This document shows, piece by piece, positions 57,757 to 64,000 of a DNA stretch of 64,000 nucleotides (positions within the stretch are counted from its first letter, which is position 1; each line of letters begins with the position of its first letter). Below the pieces are notes generated by a model. The model was not told the DNA's origin, searched no databases, and saw nothing but the letters and a program-made list of their open reading frames with translations. Both the position numbers and the translations under genes were made by a program. Source of the DNA: Saprospirales bacterium (GTDB lineage: Bacteria; Bacteroidota; Bacteroidia; Chitinophagales; JADIYW01); assembly GCA_016711605.1 (NCBI GenBank), contig JADJSS010000047.1, positions 1 through 64,000 of the forward strand. The letters run 5' to 3'.

Positions 57757-58270
57757 TTTTTATCTGTTTATCTTGTTTTTTTAATACTTCTTCAATGCGT
57801 TCTATCAATTCTAATTTTGCTTTATAGTATTTTAAAATCGCATCTTTTATTTTTGGATTATTAGGATTTTTTTTCAACTCATTCAATAATATAACTTTCA
57901 TCGGATTGTCAGCATTTACTTCTTGTTCCACTTCTTTTGGTATTTCTAATTTAGTAGAATCCATACTTATTAATTTCGATTGAATATCTGTTTCATACTC
58001 GTTTATTTGCATGCAAAATTCTTTGGAAACACCATCAATTGAACAAATAGTTGTCATGTTTTTTGTTGAATTAGGTGTAGCAATTTTCAGCACCAATACA
58101 CCAACCAAACACGCAGCAGCAGCAAATTGAATCCATCGATTTTTCCATATTGGAATTACTTTCTTAACTGCGATTTTTTGCTCCAAATTTTCCCAAACAC
58201 GATGTTTGTTTGTAAATTCAACATCAAACTCATGCTTGTTTTCCTTTAAATATTTTTCAAAATTATCCAT
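57728..58270 (-). CDS. Probable anti-sigma factor, membrane-anchored
   Basis: 180 residues. A cytoplasmic N-terminal 45 residues, one transmembrane helix (FAAAACLVGVLVLKIA, about 49-64), then an extracytoplasmic helical part rich in Lys and Glu. It overlaps the sigma factor by 8 bases, the usual layout for an ECF anti-sigma pair. The role is inferred from position and topology only. Confidence 0.72.
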   Translation of the reverse strand: MDNFEKYLKENKHEFDVEFTNKHRVWENLEQKIAVKKVIPIWKNRWIQFAAAACLVGVLVLKIATPNSTKNMTTICSIDGVSKEFCMQINEYETDIQSKLISMDSTKLEIPKEVEQEVNADNPMKVILLNELKKNPNNPKIKDAILKYYKAKLELIERIEEVLKKQDKQIKNEISSNNIS

Positions 58271-58817
58271 GTGTATTGTTTGATTGTACTAAAATTTCTT
58301 TCAACTTATTTTTTGCTTTAAACAACTGTGATTTTGACGTCGATTCTGTTATTTCTAATAGAGTTGCAATTTCTACATGCGAATAATTTTCAAACATAAA
58401 TAAATTAAAAACTACTCGGTAGCCATTTGGCAATTGTTCAATCGCATTTTTTATTTGTTCAATAGAAAAATTAAATTTATCGTCTTTGTCATCACTTTCA
58501 CTATCACTTTCACCTTCACTTTTCTCATCCAATTCTTGCCAACTTATTTTTTTCTTTTTAAGACTATTAATGCAAGTGTTGGTAATAATCTGTTTAATCC
58601 AACTTCCAATGCTGCTTTCATTTCTAAACTGATGAATATTTTCAAATATTTTTATAAATCCATCTTGTAAAGCATCTTCAGCTTCTGTTTGGTTTTGCAA
58701 AATTCTTCTACATATATTATACATAGCATCAGCATATTGCATATACAATTGCTTGCAAGCCAAAACATCTTTTTGTTTTAACTTTCCTAAAAAAATATCA
58801 TCAATTATTAAGGTCAA
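58263..58817 (-). CDS. ECF-type RNA polymerase sigma factor
   Basis: 184 residues. Region 2: YADAMYNICRRILQNQTEAE and DALQDGFIKIFENIHQFR. Region 4: LPNGYRVVFNLFMFENYSHV and EIATLLEITESTSKSQLFKA, a helix-turn-helix. An acidic linker (ESDSESDDKDDK) between them is longer than usual. It probably controls the four genes downstream: anti-sigma, DUF4097-like, DUF2807 and the TonB receptor. Confidence 0.9.
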   Translation of the reverse strand: MTLIIDDIFLGKLKQKDVLACKQLYMQYADAMYNICRRILQNQTEAEDALQDGFIKIFENIHQFRNESSIGSWIKQIITNTCINSLKKKKISWQELDEKSEGESDSESDDKDDKFNFSIEQIKNAIEQLPNGYRVVFNLFMFENYSHVEIATLLEITESTSKSQLFKAKNKLKEILVQSNNTHG

Positions 58818-58957
58818 TTTTTACTTTTCATTTATAAAGACACCATAAAGTTGAATAGTTGCCTGCCAATTTCAAAAAAAATAGTGTTTTTTATTGTGTT
58901 TATCGTATTTATTAACAACATGGAATAGTTTCTTCTATAAAATTTGTGTTTAGAAGC

Positions 58958-58965
58958 TATTTTTG
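58958..58965 (+). promoter_or_regulatory. Bacteroidota -7 box TATTTTTG for pcm
   Basis: TATTTTTG matches TAnnTTTG and lies only 5 bases before the pcm ATG at 58970, so the transcript would be nearly leaderless. Confidence 0.45.
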
Positions 58966-58969
58966 TGCT

Positions 58970-59461
58970 ATGCAAGATACGTTCAGACAGCAAGGTTTGC
59001 GCAAACGATTAGTAGGTGAGTTGAAAGATTTAGGTATCCAAGATGAAAAAGTGTTGGCTGCCATTCAAAAAATTCCGCGTCATTTTTTTATGGATGCATC
59101 TTTTGAAGAAAAAGCGTACGATAATATTCCGTTTCCAATTGGTCGTGGACAAACGATTTCAAATCCGTTTACCGTTGCATATCAAACGCAATTATTAGAG
59201 ATTGAAGAAGGCGACACGGTGTTGGAAATTGGGTTGCCTTCGTTTGCGCCATTTGATAAAATTATAATAACGGCTGCTGCTCCAGAAATTCCACAAAAAT
59301 TATTGGATCAATTAGCTATTGGTGGTAGCATGGTAATTCCGTTTGGTGAAGGCAATACACAAAAGATGTTGCGAATTAAACGATTGGTTAACAATCATTA
59401 TGAAAAAGAAATCTTTGATACATTTACCTTTGTGCCGATGTTAAAAGGCATTGAAAATTAA
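58970..59461 (+). CDS. pcm: Protein-L-isoaspartate methyltransferase with an internal deletion
   Basis: 163 residues, against about 215 in the family. N-terminal RKRLVGELKDLGI and IPRHFFMD, then PIGRGQTISNPFTVAYQTQL, then VLEIG followed at once by LPSFAPFDKIIITAAAPEIP. The usual stretch GTGSGYQ...(S)IER...GDGY (about 50 residues, motif I that binds S-adenosylmethionine) is missing without loss of frame. The rest of the C-terminus (MVIPFGEGNTQKML) is normal. Either a true in-frame deletion, giving an inactive enzyme, or an assembly error. Confidence 0.8.
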   Translation: MQDTFRQQGLRKRLVGELKDLGIQDEKVLAAIQKIPRHFFMDASFEEKAYDNIPFPIGRGQTISNPFTVAYQTQLLEIEEGDTVLEIGLPSFAPFDKIIITAAAPEIPQKLLDQLAIGGSMVIPFGEGNTQKMLRIKRLVNNHYEKEIFDTFTFVPMLKGIEN

Positions 59462-59471
59462 TTTTATAAAC

Positions 59472-60764
59472 ATGAAGAATTTAAAACTTATAACACTTCT
59501 ATTTTTTACGCTTTTATTTTTAAATAATAATGCACAAAATACAGTACAAAAAAACGTTTTGCCACCAGCAGAAAAGCCACAAAGTGGTAGTTTAAAAGAT
59601 TTAAATGCTTTAGAAAAAGAGAAAATTCAGCAAATTGATATTAAAAAATCAAATTCAACAGTAATTAAAAATCAAAACACCAATCCTGATGAATTTTCTA
59701 CACAACCAATTGTGAAAGGCAAAGCTACAGTTGTAAAAAAAGTTGAGAAAGTTGAAAAATCTAATTTGCCAACTACTATCAAAACAGCAACAACAAAAGA
59801 TAGTGTTAAATTAAAAGAAGCTGTAAAATCTCCAACTATTAAAACAGATAAACCAGTAAAAGTACAAAGTGCAGCAGAAATCATGAATGAAGTTAATTCA
59901 AAAAGTAAAAAAGTAGAAGATGATTTTTCAAGTACACCAATTGTAAAAGGTAAAGCAGTAGTAAAATCAACGACGAAAGAAAAAGAGATAGAAAAAGCAA
60001 CATCCACTGAAATAAAAAAATACAATAAAATTGACACCACAAAAAAATTAAAAGATTTTTATTTCGAGACAACACCAATTACGAATAGTTCAAATAAACC
60101 GAGCTATAATTTACCAAATCCTAAAAAAGAAGATAAAGAAATTGCAGAAGCTAAAATTCCGGTGAATTCAAAAACAACTGCCAAAGAGAATTTAACAAAA
60201 GAAGATTTAGCTCAAAAAGAGAGTTACGACAAGTATGCAAAAGAAGCAGATTCAATCCGCAAAACCAATAAACGTTGGTTGGATAGCGTGTTGGCATCGT
60301 TGCCAGTTAAAGTTCCGGTAACTGTAAATTCTAACGATTATATAGAAATTTATGTTAGTGGTGGTGGTTTATACGCAGGACAAAATGCAAAAATCTATGA
60401 TCGACTTTCTATTTTTCATACAGGTATGGTGCAGCGCGAATACAAAACAAAATTGCAAGGTGAACAACGTGAAGAAAAGAAAATTTCTAAAGATGAATTA
60501 ATGAAACTGGCACAATATATTGTTGATTTAGGTTTCTTTGAATTTAAAAAAGAGTATGATTGCGATGCAAATGATGTTGATTGCAATGCAAGAATGAAAC
60601 GAGAACCACAACCAATTCCATTGAATATTACTGTTGCCATTGGCGCACGCAGAAACAAAGTGAGTGTGGCACTTTTTGCGCCGAATATGGAAGCTAATTT
60701 TGTGGATTATCCACCAAAATTAGAAAAGATTCTGAATGCTATCTATTCTGTAATTGAAAAATAA
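59472..60764 (+). CDS. Secreted repeat protein, paralogue 1
   Basis: 430 residues from the ATG at 59472 (MKNLKLITLLFFTLLFLNNN, signal peptide). A long Lys/Thr-rich low-complexity part contains spaced copies of a short motif: FSTQPIVKGKA, FSSTPIVKGKA, FETTPITNSS. The C-terminal 150 residues (SNDYIEIYVSGGGLYAGQNA; MKLAQYIVDLGFFEFKKEYD; ITVAIGARRNKVSVAL) form a conserved domain shared with the next gene. Domain unnamed by me. Probably exported. Confidence 0.75.
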   Translation: MKNLKLITLLFFTLLFLNNNAQNTVQKNVLPPAEKPQSGSLKDLNALEKEKIQQIDIKKSNSTVIKNQNTNPDEFSTQPIVKGKATVVKKVEKVEKSNLPTTIKTATTKDSVKLKEAVKSPTIKTDKPVKVQSAAEIMNEVNSKSKKVEDDFSSTPIVKGKAVVKSTTKEKEIEKATSTEIKKYNKIDTTKKLKDFYFETTPITNSSNKPSYNLPNPKKEDKEIAEAKIPVNSKTTAKENLTKEDLAQKESYDKYAKEADSIRKTNKRWLDSVLASLPVKVPVTVNSNDYIEIYVSGGGLYAGQNAKIYDRLSIFHTGMVQREYKTKLQGEQREEKKISKDELMKLAQYIVDLGFFEFKKEYDCDANDVDCNARMKREPQPIPLNITVAIGARRNKVSVALFAPNMEANFVDYPPKLEKILNAIYSVIEK

Positions 60765-60785
60765 TTTTATTAAACTGTATTAGAT

Positions 60786-62002
60786 ATGAAGAATTATTTG
60801 CTGTTATTTATTTTCTTACAAGTGACTTTTTCAGTAAAAGCACAAAGTGGTTTCGATGCATTATGGAAAAAATACGATAGCATTCAAAAAGTTGATAATT
60901 CAAATAATACAGATAATTATAAATCTATTCCAACTGTTGATACAAGAAAAGAAACCATAAAAATAGACAGTGTTTCCAGTAAAATCAAAAGAGATGTAGT
61001 AAAAGAAATAAGTACTAAACCTATTGAAATTAAAAAAGATACTGCTACGAAATTGAAAGATAAAGTAATTGAAAAAAATGATATTTCAGTTAATAAAATT
61101 AACGATCAAAAAGATTTATTAAAAAGCAAATTGCCAGAAAAATCAGTAGTTATAGAAAAGCCAAAACAGATAGCGACAAAACCTGTTTTGGAAAAACCAA
61201 CTGTAAAATCAGTAGAAAAATCTATTGAAAAACCAGCTTTGAAAAATGATATTTCTATGTCATCAAAGTCAAATTTTGATACAACTAAAAACATCAAAGA
61301 ATTCTCGTTTGAAACTACACCAATTGTAAATGGCAATGCAACGTATAATAAGCCAAACCCAATAAAACCTTTATCTGCGAACGAGATTATTGACAAAACT
61401 CCTGTCAACAAAACAATAATTTCTAAAGGAAATGAAAAAGAAGATGTGTTGGCAAAAGCTAATTATTCTGAATTTTCTAAAGAGGCAGAAACCATTAGAA
61501 GAAACAACGATAAAAAATTAGACAGCGTTTTAAAAACAATGCAATTAAATATTCCAGTGCAATTCAATCCGAATGAATATGTTGATATTTATGTAAACGG
61601 TGGAACGGTTTTGAATGATGATAATTCAAAAATGTATGATAGAATTTCTATTTTAAATGCAGGTCGAATTCATCGTGAATACAAAACTAAAAAGAAGGTG
61701 ACCAACGCATTGAAAAACATATTTCACGTGAGCAATTGGTGAAACTGGCACAATACATTATAGATTTAGGATTTTTTGATTTCAAATCTTCTTACGATTG
61801 TACTGAAAATGATGCTGCTTGCAATGAACGTTTAACCACAAATCCGGTTGCTTTGCCGTTGCAATTAACCATTACAGTTGGTGAACGAAAAAGCAAAGTA
61901 TATGTTGCGGTTTACAGTGCTAAATCAGAAAAAAATTGGGTAAATTATCCAAGTAATTTAGATAAAATTATGGCTGCTATTTATTCCGTGGTTGAGAAAT
62001 AA
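60786..62002 (+). CDS. Secreted repeat protein, paralogue 2, one frame break
   Basis: About 405 residues, signal peptide MKNYLLLFIFLQVTFSVKAQ. Lys/Thr-rich middle with FSFETTPIVNGNA, as in the previous gene. C-terminal domain: EYVDIYVNGGTVLNDDNSKM; after a shift near 61705 it continues VKLAQYIIDLGFFDFKSSYD and LTITVGERKSKVYVAVYS. The pair arose by tandem duplication, and both may bind or decorate the cell surface. Confidence 0.75.
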
Positions 62003-62015
62003 TTCTTTTTATTTT

Positions 62016-62240
62016 CTACATCTTTCTTTCAATAAAATCTTTTGGATTATTAAAGATGCGATTTGCTTTTGTTACAATATAATCTTGTCCTTTTAGAAGA
62101 TAAGTTTCAACTTCTGTTTCTGTAAATTTTATTGTGATATCAAACTGCGCAGAAGTACCACACAAAACACTTAAGTAATAATCATTTTCTTGTTTATAGA
62201 ATTGATAAAAATAATGCTCTTCAAAAATGATTTCTTGCAT
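62016..62240 (-). CDS. Small protein of unknown function
   Basis: 75 residues from the ATG at 62238-62240 (MQEIIFEEHYFYQFYKQEND), which is preferred to an ATG 24 codons upstream that adds a hydrophobic head. Acidic and aromatic, with YYLSVLCGTSAQFDITIKFT and a C-terminal KDFIERKM. No family recognised. Confidence 0.55.
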   Translation of the reverse strand: MQEIIFEEHYFYQFYKQENDYYLSVLCGTSAQFDITIKFTETEVETYLLKGQDYIVTKANRIFNNPKDFIERKM

Positions 62241-62437
62241 GATTATAAACATTAACTTGTTTTTACAATAAATACATAAACCAACAAAAACACAACCTAA
62301 AACTATTAGCAATAAATGCTAATGTTCCAAATAATAATAATTTCAAGTCACCTTAATGGTTCCAGTCTTTGCAAATTTTTATTTCTTCAGTTTAATTTTT
62401 AAAAATTAAACCGATAATTTTGAAATGAAATAAAAAA

Positions 62438-62554
62438 TTAATGATAAAAGGAATCTGTAAAAAATAATTCTGAATTTAATGTCGAAACTAAAAGAATTAA
62501 AATAGGAATTATGACTAATAATAAGCAAATCTTTTGTTTGAAATTTTGACTCAT
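62438..62554 (-). CDS. Tiny possible membrane protein
   Basis: 38 codons: MSQNFKQKICLLLVIIPILI, then LLVSTLNSELFFTDSFYH. One clear transmembrane helix with a basic N-terminus. It may also be the start of a longer gene broken by a shift. Region 62241-62437 otherwise holds only short inverted repeats. Confidence 0.35.
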   Translation of the reverse strand: MSQNFKQKICLLLVIIPILILLVSTLNSELFFTDSFYH

Positions 62555-62571
62555 TTTATAATCTTTTCGTT

Positions 62572-64000
62572 TTACTTCTTCGTAAAACCATCTTTCAAGC
62601 CAACTGTTTTATTAAAGATGATTTTTTCAGAAGTAGAATCTTTATCTAAATAAAAATAACCTTTGCGTAAAAACTGAAAATGATCGTTTAGTGTTGCATT
62701 TGCTAATGCAGGTTCTGCATACGCAGTTGGTATAATATCTAAACTATGTTCGTTAATATACTCTTTAAAATCGCCTTCTTCTGCATCTGGATTTTCAACT
62801 TTAAATAATCTATCATATTCGCGTACTTCAATGTTTATAGCATGTTTGGCACTTACCCAATGCAGTGTGCCTTGTACTTTTATGCCAGAAGTATCTTGTC
62901 CGCTTTTGCTGTCTGCATGATACGTGCAATGTATTTCCGTAACGTTTCCATTAGCATCTTTTATCGCGTTATCGCAAGTCACAATAAACGCACCTTTTAA
63001 ACGAATTGTTTTTCCAACTTCCATTTTAAAGACTTTTTTTTGCGGCTCTACTACAAAATCTTCGCGCTCAATAAAAATTTCTTTAGTAAAAGCAACTTGT
63101 CGAGTGCCGCTGTTCTCGTCTTCAGGATTGTTTTCAATCTCTAATAAAATTTCATCTTCTGCTAAGTTCGTAATCACCACTTTTACAGGATTAAAAACTG
63201 CCATTCGTCGCAATGAAATTTTATTTAAATCTTCGCGCACACAAAACTCTAACAAAGAAATATCATTCACTTTTTCGCGCTTCGCAATACCAGCTCTATC
63301 GCAAAATTCACGAATGGCATTGGCAGTGTAACCACGTCTGCGCATACCTGAAATCGTTGGCATTCTTGGATCATTCCAACCTGCAACATGTTTTTCTTCA
63401 ACTAGTTGTTTTAGCTTGCGTTTACTCATCACGGTGTAGTTGATATTCACGCGAGCAAACTCATATTGTTTTGATGGATAAATACCTAATTTTTCAATGC
63501 ACCAATCATATACTTCGCGATGCGGTACAAATTCTAACGTACAAATAGAATGCGTAATTTTTTCTATTGAATCGCTTTGTCCATGTGCAAAATCATACAT
63601 TGGATAGATGCACCATTTGTCGCCAGTGCGATGATGATGTGCAAATTTAATTCTGTACAAAAGTGGATCTCGCATCAACATGTTATTAGAAGTCATGTCA
63701 ATTTTCGCACGCAAGGTTTTTTCACCTTCTTTGTATTTTCCAGCTTTCATATCTGCAAATAATTGCAAATTTTCTTCAACGGTTCTATCTCTAAAAGGTG
63801 AGTTGGTTCCAACTTCGGTTGGTGTGCCTTTTTGTGTAGCAATTTCTTCAGCAGTTAAATCACAAACATACGCATCGCCTTGTTTTATTAGCTGTACAGC
63901 AAAATCATACAACTGATCAAAATAATCACTTGCATAAAAAATATTTGCCCAATCAAAACCTAACCATTTTACATCTTCCTGAATGCTATCTACATATTCC
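62572..64000 (-). CDS. glnS: Glutaminyl-tRNA synthetase, 5' part outside the window
   Basis: Class I tRNA synthetase. The window holds the C-terminal ~475 residues: EYVDSIQEDVKWLGFDW, NPFRDRTVEENL-like SPFRDRTVEENLQLF, MYDFAHGQSDSIEKITHSIC shortened, MSKRKLKQLVEE (KMSKS loop) and DPRMPTISGMRRRGYTANAI, then the GlnRS-specific anticodon-binding beta-barrels. The open frame continues without a stop to the end of the window; the HIGH motif lies outside. Confidence 0.95.
   Translation of the reverse strand, partial: EYVDSIQEDVKWLGFDWANIFYASDYFDQLYDFAVQLIKQGDAYVCDLTAEEIATQKGTPTEVGTNSPFRDRTVEENLQLFADMKAGKYKEGEKTLRAKIDMTSNNMLMRDPLLYRIKFAHHHRTGDKWCIYPMYDFAHGQSDSIEKITHSICTLEFVPHREVYDWCIEKLGIYPSKQYEFARVNINYTVMSKRKLKQLVEEKHVAGWNDPRMPTISGMRRRGYTANAIREFCDRAGIAKREKVNDISLLEFCVREDLNKISLRRMAVFNPVKVVITNLAEDEILLEIENNPEDENSGTRQVAFTKEIFIEREDFVVEPQKKVFKMEVGKTIRLKGAFIVTCDNAIKDANGNVTEIHCTYHADSKSGQDTSGIKVQGTLHWVSAKHAINIEVREYDRLFKVENPDAEEGDFKEYINEHSLDIIPTAYAEPALANATLNDHFQFLRKGYFYLDKDSTSEKIIFNKTVGLKDGFTKK

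Overview
The window is AT-rich chromosome from a member of the Bacteroidota. The evidence is the gene content (PorD and a PorV/PorQ-like barrel, a short NuoG without the molybdopterin part, a Bacteroidota-type omega subunit, a TonB receptor with carboxypeptidase-regulatory domain) and several TAnnTTTG promoter boxes just upstream of start codons. I cannot name a genus. About 25 genes are split by one-base shifts, nearly all in A or T runs. This looks like uncorrected long-read sequence, so most split genes are reported as single genes.

Layout. 1-1.6 kb: a ~146-bp repeat, a tyrosine recombinase reading leftwards into it, and a decayed ssb gene. 1.7-22.7 kb: housekeeping genes: lepA; a PorV/PorQ-like barrel; a SPOR protein; a TPR protein; the cluster bamD-rpoZ-coaBC-porD-recN (minus strand); four decaying tandem lipoprotein genes; thyA-folA; an RlmI-type methyltransferase; a lipase-like lipoprotein; the RNase P RNA; an HD protein. 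22.8-43 kb: the complex I operon, nuoE-nuoF then nuoG-H-I-J-K-L-M-N, split between nuoF and nuoG by about 8 kb of foreign-looking DNA. 43-64 kb: enoyl-CoA hydratase, fumarase, Smr, DUF2279, S1, DUF2461, acyltransferase and phosphohexomutase genes, a sigma/anti-sigma/surface-protein/TonB cluster, pcm, two paralogous secreted proteins and the 3' part of glnS.

The most interesting region is 24,978-32,164. It is an integron-like cassette array. Ten units are separated by imperfect palindromes of about 130 bp with AAC on the left and GTT on the right. Each unit begins and ends with sequences complementary to each other, as expected when an attC site is split by recombination. Three 661-bp units are near copies placed in three different contexts, with identical edges at AA|C. 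Cassette genes all read on the minus strand, with the stop codon beside the left palindrome and a short leader from the right edge. The right end of the array is a ~147-bp sequence nearly identical to the repeat beside the recombinase at the window start, 32 kb away. I read these as two attI-like platforms, one with and one without an integrase gene. The recombinase looks XerD-like, seems to lack the extra segment that marks classical IntI, and has an extra N-terminal domain with a PG-x-RW-S...W-x-x-P motif.

How it works together (inference): the recombinase copies or moves cassettes between platforms, and a platform without its own integrase sits inside the nuo operon, where nuoG appears to have its own promoter. 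The cassettes carry small membrane and DinB-like proteins, unknown proteins, and several units without any credible gene.
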